Below, in pieces: positions 7,122 through 14,156 of a stretch of 64,000 bases of DNA. Under the pieces are notes generated by a model. It saw only the letters and a list, made by a program, of their open reading frames with translations. It had not been told where the DNA came from and made no database searches. Within the stretch, counting starts at the first letter, position 1; each line of letters opens with the position of its first letter. The stretch lies in IMG/VR virus record IMGVR_UViG_3300029922_000014, positions 62,001 to 126,000 of that record; one strand, given 5' to 3'. Source of the stretch: a virus. A program made the position numbers and the translations under genes.

Positions 7122-7751
7122 TTGGCGCATCCGCTGAGGAAGTGGCAAAATGCTGTACACGGGAGCGGATAGCGCGCGTGCCCGTTCCGTATTTCCAGCC
7201 AGTTCCTTCAGTAGGCGATACGAAAGCCGGCGACCGGGCATAGGCTGTGCCGCACGTCCATCCGACCGGGCGGCACGGTAATTCATGATCTGCGCAGGGA
7301 TGGACTGGCACGCTTGTTCCAACTGATCAAAAGGAACCACCAAAATCTCTTCGACGTTTCGCGCCAGTTCATCGCGGAGAACATGCAGGCTGTGACACTT
7401 CGCCGCTTCGACATTGTGGATCCAGAAGACGTAGTGCAGCGTGCCTTTGGTATAATTCACGAGGTCGCGGTCGTGGGCGAGACGATTGGAATAGATCAAA
7501 CTTTGCCGACTTAGTCCAACCGATTTCACTTCGAGATACTGGCCTTTTCCGAGGCTCAAGTCAGGGCAGATGTCCGCAGTGCTGTCAATGACGTGGCGGT
7601 CGGCTTGAAAGAGGTTGCAGGTCGCCTCCTCGTAAAACGCACCGCAATGCACGCGCGTCTGCGCCATACAGCGGAATGTGCGATCGTAGTATTCGCGCGG
7701 GAGAAATGATTGCTGGACATCTTTCGGTGGGAGGATCGCAGATATTTTCAC
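7104..7751 (-). CDS. Putative PD-(D/E)XK-type endonuclease
   Basis: 215 residues from GTG 7751, which shares GTGA with the upstream stop. The segment ADICPDLSLGKGQYLEVKSV (about residues 58-77) has the D-x(n)-E-x-K spacing of the restriction-endonuclease-like fold, with an upstream Glu in GAFYEEATCN. The following VFWIHNVEAAKCHSLHVL could be the core strand and helix. Such nucleases in phages process or degrade DNA; substrate unknown. No methyltransferase partner is adjacent. Based on motif spacing only. Confidence 0.55.
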   Translation of the reverse strand: MKISAILPPKDVQQSFLPREYYDRTFRCMAQTRVHCGAFYEEATCNLFQADRHVIDSTADICPDLSLGKGQYLEVKSVGLSRQSLIYSNRLAHDRDLVNYTKGTLHYVFWIHNVEAAKCHSLHVLRDELARNVEEILVVPFDQLEQACQSIPAQIMNYRAARSDGRAAQPMPGRRLSYRLLKELAGNTERARALSAPVYSILPLPQRMRQFAHNA

Positions 7752-8128
7752 GCGTGCACCGTTGCCAAGGAGTCTGCGGTCTCATCTTCTTTCCAAAGCA
7801 TACGCGCCTCTTCGAGCAGTTCAGCGGCAAATGTCGAAGCAGAAGAATCGCCGCGGCTGAGTTTATCCAAACACTCCTGAATCCGCTTCCGGCTGACCTT
7901 GGTGTCAAAACTCTGCTTGTGTGGGCTCTGTTTGGCAGTGGAGCGATAGCGAGAACAGAGCTTCTGGTACCAATCAGGATTTTGCGAATTGACCACGCGG
8001 ATGCCGCAAGGTCCGCGTTCACGCGGAGCGGTGGCAACCACAACTTCCAACCGATTCCTCCGCAAATCATCTGCGAGGAGTTTGACGTACCGGCGCAGGG
8101 CAGGCGGACAGGTAGTCGTCGGTGTCAC
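7748..8128 (-). CDS. Hypothetical protein
   Basis: 126 residues from GTG 8128, giving a GTGA overlap upstream and another downstream with the nuclease gene. It contains RYVKLLADDLRRNRLEVVVA and a helical C-terminus (RIQECLDKLSRGDSSASTFA, AELLEEARMLWKEDE). Coupling on both sides suggests a fixed stoichiometry with the PD-(D/E)XK protein, perhaps as a partner. No fold recognised. Confidence 0.55.
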   Translation of the reverse strand: MTPTTTCPPALRRYVKLLADDLRRNRLEVVVATAPRERGPCGIRVVNSQNPDWYQKLCSRYRSTAKQSPHKQSFDTKVSRKRIQECLDKLSRGDSSASTFAAELLEEARMLWKEDETADSLATVHA

Positions 8129-8295
8129 AGGCCGCGGATCCACAACCCGATGGCGTCAAGTTCATCAACGAGGTCAGATGCCCAGCGAGTGAACTTCGGT
8201 TCGTCGAGCATCCCTGTCACGGCGCCGAGAATGACGAAGAACGGGATGATCGGGATGAGGAAGATCCAGTAAGCGACGCGGCGAAGAATGCGCAT
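8125..8295 (-). CDS. Small single-span membrane protein
   Basis: 56 residues from MRILRRVAYW with a perfect GGAGG 6 nt upstream. An N-terminal Arg-rich patch precedes a hydrophobic span (YWIFLIPIIPFFVILGAV), giving a likely cytoplasm-in N-terminus and a soluble C-terminal tail with DLVDELDAIGLW. Could alter the host membrane; unrelated to any holin I recognise. Confidence 0.65.
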   Translation of the reverse strand: MRILRRVAYWIFLIPIIPFFVILGAVTGMLDEPKFTRWASDLVDELDAIGLWIRGL

Positions 8296-8312
8296 ATGGT
8301 CCTCCGCGAAAA

Positions 8313-8340
8313 ACATCGCGTCATGCAAGATTATGTCAAG
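8313..8340 (-). promoter_or_regulatory. Weak candidate promoter for 8295
   Basis: TTGACA (8339-8334) with a GCATGACGCG box inside the spacer and CGATGT at 15 nt. The -10 is poor and the box lies downstream of its usual position, so this is tentative. It sits between the operator dyad at 8350-8364 and the GGAGG of the membrane-protein gene. Confidence 0.35.
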
Positions 8341-8349
8341 CGCATTGAA

Positions 8350-8364
8350 TTGACACGATGTCAA
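8350..8364. promoter_or_regulatory. 15-bp operator dyad, perfect
   Basis: TTGACACGATGTCAA, the full consensus, directly after the stop of 8365-8673 and upstream of the membrane-protein gene. No -10 element at 15-16 nt on the minus strand. Confidence 0.75.
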
Positions 8365-8673
8365 TCAGGCAAAGTCACACGGGTCTTTGATCCGTAGGTG
8401 GTCGCAGGCGCGCTTGGCCACCTCGTATTCCGGCGTCTCTTGAATCTCTTCCCGCGCCAGATCCTTCGGGAAATGTTTGATGATCATCAAAATCGCGGCG
8501 TACAGCATCTCTTCGGCGGATTCACATCGCTTCGCCGCGTCGATGATACGTTGCTGTTTGTCGGAAACGTGCGACTCCAACGCGGACGTGTCCGAGTCGT
8601 GCGGCGGGGTGGGGGGTGACATTGGTGGCTTCCCCTTCTTGATGTGCTTGACGTTTTTCGTGCGTGGACGCAT
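8365..8673 (-). CDS. Hypothetical basic/helical protein
   Basis: 102 residues from MRPRTKNVKHIKKGKPPMSP, with GGAGG 6 nt before the ATG. The N-terminus is highly basic and Pro-rich, then a coiled helical region (DKQQRIIDAAKRCESAEEML, AAILMIIKHFPKDLAREEIQ). Divergent from the plus-strand gene at 8831, with 157 bases between the starts that must hold both promoters. Function unknown. Confidence 0.6.
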   Translation of the reverse strand: MRPRTKNVKHIKKGKPPMSPPTPPHDSDTSALESHVSDKQQRIIDAAKRCESAEEMLYAAILMIIKHFPKDLAREEIQETPEYEVAKRACDHLRIKDPCDFA

Positions 8674-8830
8674 GGCTGCCTCCGACATCCAAAACGTAGT
8701 TGATGAATCGGGAGTGTGAAGCGACGCAGACGAAAGGTTCAAGCACCAATCACCAAAACACCCTGGTCGTTTGTCAATAGCGTACGTAGCATGCAGGAAC
8801 TCGAACAAACCGCACACGCAGGAGATTCCC
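8674..8830. promoter_or_regulatory. Divergent intergenic region
   Basis: Separates the only plus-strand gene from the minus-strand operon. I see no good match to the phage's TTGACA-15-TATNNT promoters on the plus strand; TTGTCA near 8769 is the nearest -35-like hexamer and lacks a convincing -10. A GGAG Shine-Dalgarno lies just upstream of ATG 8831. Confidence 0.3.
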
Positions 8831-10144
8831 ATGGCCGACCGCGCTAACGATCAGACCTTGAAGGATACGATTCGAGTGTACGAAAAATGTGGCTGCAATG
8901 CCAGCGCGGCTTCGCAAAAACTGAACCTTGCGGTATCCGCCGTGCAGAAGCGAATCAACACCGCCATACGTCGCGGGCTGTACGTCAAAGAGATAAGGCC
9001 CAAATGGTCGGCCGAAGATATTGCCGATGCCAAGGAACTGATCGAAGTTTGGAAAGCGCACCACCACCGTGACACCGCAACCGCGCAAGCGATGCACATG
9101 GATCGTAGCACCTTCCGCGGACGTCGCGACAAGGCGCTCAGGATCCTCGGATTGGAAAAGGCGGCGCTGGTTCCTTCCGTAGTGCCTGAAGGCATGCGCA
9201 TGGGCAAGACGACCGTGCAGCTTGGACCTGACGGTACGGTGCTCCAGGAATGGCGCCGGTTGCATCCGGAGATTGAAACCCTTCAAGCGGTGGCTGATGC
9301 CCTCGTGAAGATCGTAGATGGCAAGAGTCCAAAACTTCCCAGGCCCATCAATGAACCGACAACCGATCTTCTTCTTGAGATTCCGTTCTTCGATTCGCAC
9401 GCTGGCAAATACGCCTGGGCTTCCGAGACCGGAGGAGACGACTTCGATCTCAAAATATTCGAGAAGCTGATGACGGGTACGGTTGCCAACATGATCGCGG
9501 AAGCGGGTGAGTTCGGAAAAGCCCTGTTGGTGATCGGTGGAGACTTTTTCCACGCTGATTCGCGCGTTGCACAAACGCCTCAAAGCCACCATGCGCTTGA
9601 TGTCGATTCCAGGTTTTTCAAGGTTTGGGAGGTTGCCACAAGATCCCTCCACACGTGCATCGCCATGCTCTCTGCAAAGTGCGCCAAAGTGCAGGTAGTA
9701 ACGTTGCCGGGAAACCACGACCACGAAAGCGCATTTGCGCTCATGCGGGTCCTTTCGGCGTACTATCACAATGAACCGCAAGTCGAGGTCGTGCACAATC
9801 CGAGAACCAGACAATACATCCGCCACGGAACCTGCCTCCTCGGATTTATCCACGGTGAAATTATCAAGATGAAGGACTTGCCGTCGCTCATGGCATTCGA
9901 GAACAAAAAGGATTGGGCAGAAACCACGGAGCGCGCTTGGCACATGGGGCATGTGCACAAGATGGTTATCGGTGACACGCTCCACGGGGTGACCATGGAG
10001 CACTTGGAATCGTTCACGTCAACGGATGCGTGGCATGCAGAGCACGGCTATGTCGGCAGCCCCAGGCGCACCACCGGGTTCCTCTGGAGCGCCAAGTGGG
10101 GTCTCAAGAAGCGGATCTATGTGCGCGTTGAAGAGTTCGTCTGA
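8831..10144 (+). CDS. HTH-metallophosphoesterase fusion
   Basis: 437 residues from MADRANDQTL, start chosen by the AGGAG upstream. Residues 8-50 (AASQKLNLAVSAVQKRINTA) and about 60-105 look like two helix-turn-helix units. The C-terminal half is a calcineurin-type phosphoesterase with all metal motifs: FFDSH (D188, H190), GGDFFHAD (D238), GNHDHE (N295, H296), H341 and GHVH (H374, H376). It is the only plus-strand gene and ends 5 bases from a convergent neighbour. Phage proteins of this design are often called DNA-repair nuclease-like; DNA-targeted phosphodiesterase activity is inference. Confidence 0.75.
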   Translation: MADRANDQTLKDTIRVYEKCGCNASAASQKLNLAVSAVQKRINTAIRRGLYVKEIRPKWSAEDIADAKELIEVWKAHHHRDTATAQAMHMDRSTFRGRRDKALRILGLEKAALVPSVVPEGMRMGKTTVQLGPDGTVLQEWRRLHPEIETLQAVADALVKIVDGKSPKLPRPINEPTTDLLLEIPFFDSHAGKYAWASETGGDDFDLKIFEKLMTGTVANMIAEAGEFGKALLVIGGDFFHADSRVAQTPQSHHALDVDSRFFKVWEVATRSLHTCIAMLSAKCAKVQVVTLPGNHDHESAFALMRVLSAYYHNEPQVEVVHNPRTRQYIRHGTCLLGFIHGEIIKMKDLPSLMAFENKKDWAETTERAWHMGHVHKMVIGDTLHGVTMEHLESFTSTDAWHAEHGYVGSPRRTTGFLWSAKWGLKKRIYVRVEEFV

Positions 10145-10149
10145 GGTAG

Positions 10150-10548
10150 TCAGGCCGCGTTCACGTGCGCGCGGGTGTCGGTCAGCTTGTACAGCGCTTT
10201 GCAGCCGGTACAGGTGGCCAGTCCTTCGGCGCCGACGGTGAAGGTAGTGCTGTCACAACTTGGAGCAGGACAGGAGAGCGGATTGCGGGAACGGATCGCC
10301 GTTCCTTTGACGCAGACGGGATACGCCCGGCCGCCGACGGTGAGGAGATGGGTCGTTTGCATGGTAACGTCCTTGCGGGTCGCATTGGTTATTTCAGCCA
10401 GTTCATAGGCGAGTTTGGCGTCGCTGAGTTTGATCATGGCGGGGTGGTGACGGTCAACGGTGCCGGCGTGGCTGGCAATGGCACCAACGGCGCGGGCAGC
10501 CTCGAAGAGGTCGCTGGCGAGCTTGCGGATGGTGGCTTCGTCGATCAT
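10150..10548 (-). CDS. Zinc-binding hypothetical protein
   Basis: 132 residues. N-terminal helices (TIRKLASDLFEAARAVGAIA, HHPAMIKLSDAKLAYELAEI) are followed by a zinc ribbon: CPAPSCDSTTFTVGAEGLAT then CTGC, with KALYKLTD. The ATGA overlap couples it to 10545-11003. It ends 5 bases from the plus-strand gene, with no terminator hairpin visible between them, so transcripts may run into each other. Confidence 0.6.
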   Translation of the reverse strand: MIDEATIRKLASDLFEAARAVGAIASHAGTVDRHHPAMIKLSDAKLAYELAEITNATRKDVTMQTTHLLTVGGRAYPVCVKGTAIRSRNPLSCPAPSCDSTTFTVGAEGLATCTGCKALYKLTDTRAHVNAA

Positions 10549-11003
10549 TTCAATCTCTTACGCAGGCTGATGGACGCGGATTGGACGATCTCGGATTCAA
10601 CATCGCCTGCCATAGACCCGCCGGGATCGCGGTTGTAGTTGATCGTGAATCCGAGCGCTTGAACACGCTTCCAGGCATCTGCCAAAATGGCACGGGCGGT
10701 GATCTCCGGAGACGTGAAGTCGTAAATAAGCGCAACGCTCGCGTCGGCATTCATGAGGTGCCAGCGGTTTCCGTTATTGTCAGATTCCACGACATACCCC
10801 TTGAACGTCGCGTAACTTGGTTCTTTGCCGCCTTCCCGAAGGAGTGAGTACCCGTTGGACGTAACGCAGTCAACGGAGGCAGGAGCACGGAGACGTGGGA
10901 ACTTATCACTCAGCGCGTCGACGCGAATCAGACGCTCATTCTTCGCCTTGGCTTCTTCCAGGCGACGGCGGAAGGCTGCGATGGTGGAACGGATCATGGT
11001 CAT
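10545..11003 (-). CDS. Hypothetical protein with NYNRDPGGSM module
   Basis: 152 residues from ATG 11003 (ATGA overlap with the LuxR-type gene). Helical start (TIAAFRRRLEEAKAKNERLI), then a central domain and a C-terminal module AWKRVQALGFTINYNRDPGG followed by SMAGDVES. The same module recurs near the end of the 705-residue protein 19544-21661 and, more loosely, in 15121-15798 (ALGFDVES). The module's role is unknown; the recurrence implies a shared partner or a duplicated domain. Confidence 0.6.
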   Translation of the reverse strand: MTMIRSTIAAFRRRLEEAKAKNERLIRVDALSDKFPRLRAPASVDCVTSNGYSLLREGGKEPSYATFKGYVVESDNNGNRWHLMNADASVALIYDFTSPEITARAILADAWKRVQALGFTINYNRDPGGSMAGDVESEIVQSASISLRKRLK

Positions 11004-11209
11004 AAGATGAGCCCGGCGCTGGCCGCGTAGCGGGTGAGCCCGGCGGTGTTGTGCAGGTCGAGCTTCTGCATCAGGTGTTCGCGGTGCTTTTCCACCGTCT
11101 TGACGCTCATGCCAAACATCTCTGCGATCTCTTGCTTGGTCGCACCGTCGGCGGTCATGATCAAGACTTGGCGCTCGCGTTTGGTCAGGTAAGGGCGGGT
11201 CGTGGGCAT
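11000..11209 (-). CDS. LuxR/GerE-type HTH protein, domain alone
   Basis: 69 residues from MPTTRPYLTKRERQ, with GAAGG 5 nt upstream. Nearly the whole protein is a LuxR-family C-terminal DNA-binding domain: LTKRERQVLIMTADGATKQE, then IAEMFGMSVKTVEKHREHLM and QKLDLHNTAGLTRYA. The receiver or autoinducer domain is absent, as in stand-alone GerE-like regulators. It follows the operator at 11294-11308, so it may itself be controlled by the network. Likely a transcription factor; target unknown. Confidence 0.85.
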   Translation of the reverse strand: MPTTRPYLTKRERQVLIMTADGATKQEIAEMFGMSVKTVEKHREHLMQKLDLHNTAGLTRYAASAGLIL

Positions 11210-11281
11210 GGCCTTCGTTATGCACCCCGGAAGAGGCATGCAAGCGGTTTTTCGCATGACGCGGTAAACAGCGCAACACCC

Positions 11282-11308
11282 ACAACATGCCAACTGACAC
11301 GATGTCAA
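11282..11308 (-). promoter_or_regulatory. Operator dyad with weak promoter
   Basis: Dyad CTGACACGATGTCAA on the plus strand (11294-11308). On the minus strand TTGACA is followed at 15 nt by TGTTGT, a poor -10. A GCGTCATGCG box lies downstream at about 11251-11262 instead of upstream. It would lead to the LuxR-type gene with a roughly 70-nt leader. Confidence 0.5.
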
Positions 11309-11312
11309 TCGA

Positions 11313-11564
11313 CTACGTGATCCTGAACTCGGGCGGGATCTCCCGCATTGATGAGCAAATGGACTGGTTGCAGTGGTGAACGAGGCAGCGCCGACAGAAC
11401 GCCGCGCCGCAGTCAAAGCAGCGGTACATCATCGTCAGCGGGATCGTCTGTCGGCATCCAACGGCCGGACCGCCCCATGACGCTGGAAGAGGCGTGCCGC
11501 ATTCAAACGACTGCCCCTCGGGTCCGGGGATGACATGAACAGAACAATCGCGGATGTCGGGCAT
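11313..11564 (-). CDS. Small zinc-finger protein
   Basis: 83 residues. Cysteines in YRCFDCGAAFCRRCLVHHCN form a compact treble-clef-like cluster (CxxC, CxxC plus HHC). The N-terminus includes VIPGPEGQSFECGTPLPAS. The stop lies a few bases before the operator at 11294. Possibly protein- or nucleic-acid-binding; no closer assignment. Confidence 0.6.
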   Translation of the reverse strand: MPDIRDCSVHVIPGPEGQSFECGTPLPASWGGPAVGCRQTIPLTMMYRCFDCGAAFCRRCLVHHCNQSICSSMREIPPEFRIT

Positions 11565-11568
11565 GTAG

Positions 11569-11898
11569 TTACAGCAGGTGAATGATCATGTCGGACCCTG
11601 CCCGCTGATGAGCGACGCTGCGACCGGTAATCGACAAGTCGCGCAGCTTGCCATCGGGACCGATCTCGAAAACGACCAGACCGCGGTCGTTCGTGCGCTG
11701 AATGTCAATGCCGCCGTCTTCTTCGACATCGAAGTCGACAAAGCCTTCAGGGAGCATGCGCAGAAGAGCGTCGGCAGCAGCACGCGCAGGGCTGTGTTCA
11801 CGAATACGATCACAGCACGCACATTGGATGCGCCCATCCGCGAGGATCCTGTGTTCCGTCGTACGGTCGCACGTCTTGCATGTTCCTGTAGTAGTCAC
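11569..11898 (-). CDS. Zinc-ribbon hypothetical protein
   Basis: 109 residues from GTG 11898 (GTGA overlap with the cupin gene). Begins TTTGTCKTCDRTTEHRILAD and IQCACCDRI, two CxxC knuckles as in zinc ribbons, followed by an alpha/beta region (DALLRMLPEGFVDFDVEEDG, LVVFEIGPDGKLRDLSITGR). The earlier in-frame start is rejected because it would deeply overlap the cupin gene. Function unknown. Confidence 0.6.
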   Translation of the reverse strand: MTTTGTCKTCDRTTEHRILADGRIQCACCDRIREHSPARAAADALLRMLPEGFVDFDVEEDGGIDIQRTNDRGLVVFEIGPDGKLRDLSITGRSVAHQRAGSDMIIHLL

Positions 11899-12542
11899 GC
11901 GGTTTCCTTCTTGACGTCCAGATAGGCATGCGCTTCGACCCATGGTTTGCCGGGCGGATGGAACCCCCACGGCCGGCGAAACGCGCCCATCTGCACGATC
12001 GACACCGTACCCGGCTCGACGTTTTTGACAGCGTGCAGGTCTTCCGCCTTGTGGATGATCCTGTCTCCCGCGCAGTGGTCCTTGAAGATCGTCGTCAGCG
12101 GGCCGCGAATGATGATCGGTTCAATGACACGCTGTTCTCCGGTATGGTGGTTTACGCTTATCCGCTGCGAATTGTAGTCGCGTCCCCGCTGCGGCCAGTC
12201 GAGCGCAGGAAGCTCCTCGCTGTACATGCCTTCGAGGAGATAGCTGACAAAGTCGCACGGATGATCGTGCAAGGCATCATCGTCATCACCCCTGGCGAAG
12301 AAATGCAGCACCGTCGCGAGATGAACGCTGTGAAGATCAGAGTCACCTGGGGCTTTCGGAGTGAGCCAGCAGCGCAGCAGGTACGGCGTGTCGGAGGTGC
12401 GCCCGGTGAAGATGCGCCAACGCCCACCGTAAACGGCAGCAAACGCGGCTTGTTCCCACCACAGCCCATGTGGCGACTGCTGTTTCTTCCTCGCGAGGTG
12501 CGCCGCGTTATGGATCAGTTCGCAGGCTTGTTCAGTGCTCAT
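11895..12542 (-). CDS. Cupin-fold protein
   Basis: 215 residues. HLATVLHFFARGDDDDALHD followed by HPCDFVSYLLEGMYSEEL gives the H-x-H...G pattern of cupin motif 1. Later AEDLHAVKNVEPGTVSIVQM and RRPWGFHP provide the second motif. Cupins bind a metal through these His residues and act as dioxygenases, isomerases or sugar/small-molecule binders. Which one applies cannot be seen. Coupled by ATGA to the gene before and GTGA to the gene after. Confidence 0.65.
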   Translation of the reverse strand: MSTEQACELIHNAAHLARKKQQSPHGLWWEQAAFAAVYGGRWRIFTGRTSDTPYLLRCWLTPKAPGDSDLHSVHLATVLHFFARGDDDDALHDHPCDFVSYLLEGMYSEELPALDWPQRGRDYNSQRISVNHHTGEQRVIEPIIIRGPLTTIFKDHCAGDRIIHKAEDLHAVKNVEPGTVSIVQMGAFRRPWGFHPPGKPWVEAHAYLDVKKETA

Positions 12543-12823
12543 GACCGTTCACCGCGATCAAAGAAGTGCCACACAAATTGCCCGTGGTCGGTTTGGATGG
12601 TAGTAAGATAGAGGCGGATATTTGCATCGGGATCCGGAACCTGCATGCCCGTACCAAAGCATTCGATGATACGACGAACTGGCTTGGCGTGCGGATCAAT
12701 CAGCGCCCACAAAAACAGCCGATTGTGTTGATGCTGGATGCTCAATATTTTCGCCCCTGGCGACAACGGAATCTCTTGAACATCCGCTATCTCAACGGAA
12801 AACTTGTGAATGGTCAAGGACAT
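12539..12823 (-). CDS. DUF7352-like conserved phage protein
   Basis: 94 residues from MSLTIHKFSVEIAD. The pattern IHKFSVEIADVQEIPLSPGA, ILSIQHQHNRLFLWALIDP and FGTGMQVP matches a small family common in phages and annotated as DUF7352: an IHKF strand, a central QHxxLFLWALVD strand, and a GTG turn. Role unknown; probably a small beta-sandwich. Overlaps the upstream gene by 10 nt. Confidence 0.65.
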   Translation of the reverse strand: MSLTIHKFSVEIADVQEIPLSPGAKILSIQHQHNRLFLWALIDPHAKPVRRIIECFGTGMQVPDPDANIRLYLTTIQTDHGQFVWHFFDRGERS

Positions 12824-13008
12824 GGTTCCGACTCCGTAGTAGGGTTCTTGCGCTCTTTGTCGAGGGCATCGAGACATTTGCGCAGGCGCTTGATGGCCTT
12901 CAGCGGGGTTTCATCCACGGCGCGCAGGATAACCATCCCGGTCCTGGTTTTCACTTCGACAGCGTTGCCGGCGACGCCGACCTTGAGGAATGGATCGTTG
13001 ATGATCAT
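12814..13008 (-). CDS. Small hypothetical protein
   Basis: 64 residues from MIINDPFLKV, with an ATGA overlap to the membrane-anchored XRE gene. Strand-rich start (VGVAGNAVEVKTRTGMVILR) followed by a basic helix (LKAIKRLRKCLDALDKERK). Coupling suggests a functional link with the XRE protein, for instance as a small modulator, but this is inference. Confidence 0.55.
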   Translation of the reverse strand: MIINDPFLKVGVAGNAVEVKTRTGMVILRAVDETPLKAIKRLRKCLDALDKERKNPTTESEPCP

Positions 13009-13565
13009 TGCGCACGCGGCGATTTCATGGAGGAAACGGACCGCGCGGCGATACTCTGACGATAGCGCGCTTCGATGATGACAGCCTCTTCCTGACCGAA
13101 CTCGTTGGCAAGGTCGTGGTATGCCGCACGCCCTGGACACTCCCATACGAGATCATTGTCGCTTTGTAGTGCGCTCGCCCTTTTTGGCGTCTGGTGCAAG
13201 AACTCCCGGGCCATTTCCCAAATGGTGTTGTATACCGCCTCTGCCATTTCCGCAGGGAGCGGGTCTGCCCGCAGATACGCGGTACAAATCTGCCAGAGTT
13301 CATCCGACGTGATGCCCCGGCGCCCCTCTTCGATCTCAACCAGAATCGGGAAGGACCAGCCAAGCTGATGCGCTGCCTGCGTAGTGGTCAATCCGCACTT
13401 CTCGCGAAGGTCGCGCAGCTTCATTCCGATCGCCTGCCAGTCGATTGTCTTCGACGGCGCGTCGCGCTTTACCCTGCGGTTCACGAGGTATGCGACGGTA
13501 GCACCACACGAATAGAGCACTGCCAAAACAGCAGCCAAAAACACGATGGCGGCAATGATTGACAT
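13005..13565 (-). CDS. Membrane-anchored XRE-type HTH protein
   Basis: 186 residues from MSIIAAIVFLAAV. Residues 1-27 form a hydrophobic span (IIAAIVFLAAVLAVLYSCGA). About residues 45-95 carry an XRE-type helix-turn-helix: MKLRDLREKCGLTTTQAAHQ, LGWSFPILVEIEEGRRGIT. A C-terminal helical region follows. The ATG lies inside the operator dyad 13559-13573, so the gene could be autoregulated. Membrane-tethered HTH regulators usually respond to envelope or redox signals. A candidate regulator of the operator network. Confidence 0.7.
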   Translation of the reverse strand: MSIIAAIVFLAAVLAVLYSCGATVAYLVNRRVKRDAPSKTIDWQAIGMKLRDLREKCGLTTTQAAHQLGWSFPILVEIEEGRRGITSDELWQICTAYLRADPLPAEMAEAVYNTIWEMAREFLHQTPKRASALQSDNDLVWECPGRAAYHDLANEFGQEEAVIIEARYRQSIAARSVSSMKSPRAQ

Positions 13566-13573
13566 CGTGTCAG
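13559..13573. promoter_or_regulatory. 15-bp operator dyad carrying stop and start codons
   Basis: TTGACATCGTGTCAG. On the minus strand its TGA ends gene 13570-13911 and its ATG starts the membrane-anchored XRE gene. No -10 at the usual distance. Same design as 2824-2838. Confidence 0.7.
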
Positions 13574-13911
13574 TCCTGACGGGGGTCGCGGATGGCGCGG
13601 TTCGGCAGCTTGCGGATACGCTCACGCTCGACGTAGTCGTCGATCAGGCCCCAGGCAGCATCTTCGGTTTCGGCCGCAGGGAAGCCGGTGGCAAAACCTT
13701 CAAGGCAGGTCTCTTCCAGGTGAACCCAGACCGGCCACCACCAGTTCCACTTCTCAGGAACGAAGAGCTTTTCGCTTTGGACGTGGACGACGCGGTATTT
13801 CGTGCGCCTGGACGAACCGCCGCAGGTTTCCGATCCGATCAGGATCCACAGGAGCCAGATCGGGCCGAGGATGATGAGAGCCAGCAGCACGATGTCGGTA
13901 GCCGGATTCAT
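13570..13911 (-). CDS. Small membrane protein with Trp-rich soluble part
   Basis: 113 residues: MNPATDIVLLALIILGPIWL begins one transmembrane helix (to about residue 26), followed by a soluble segment with EKWNWWWPVWVHLEETC. The ATG overlaps the upstream stop (ATGA) and its own stop lies in the operator. Together with the next gene (also single-span) it forms a membrane pair. Function unknown. Confidence 0.6.
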   Translation of the reverse strand: MNPATDIVLLALIILGPIWLLWILIGSETCGGSSRRTKYRVVHVQSEKLFVPEKWNWWWPVWVHLEETCLEGFATGFPAAETEDAAWGLIDDYVERERIRKLPNRAIRDPRQD

Positions 13912-14156
13912 GTGGGTTCCGCAGTCATAAAAGCGGGCAAGTTGGCGCTGATGTGCGCCAGATAGCGCGGGTGGATGAGCAGATGCGCGGTTCCGCCAGA
14001 CGGTTCGACGCTGGTAATGCGGCCAACGACAAACCCATCGCGCGTGAGCACGTCGCCTGCCATCGCCGCGTATCCGCCAGCATCAGGGTCCCACGGTGTG
14101 ACGTTCATCCGCGCCTTCACCCAGGACTTTTCTTCGTAGGCGACACCGGAGTTCAT
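13908..14156 (-). CDS. Hypothetical beta-rich protein
   Basis: 82 residues from MNSGVAYEEKSWVKARMNVT (ATGA overlap). The sequence GGYAAMAGDVLTRDGFVVGR and TSVEPSGGTAHLLIHPRYLA reads as a small beta barrel. No membrane segment. Unrecognised. Confidence 0.6.
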   Translation of the reverse strand: MNSGVAYEEKSWVKARMNVTPWDPDAGGYAAMAGDVLTRDGFVVGRITSVEPSGGTAHLLIHPRYLAHISANLPAFMTAEPT

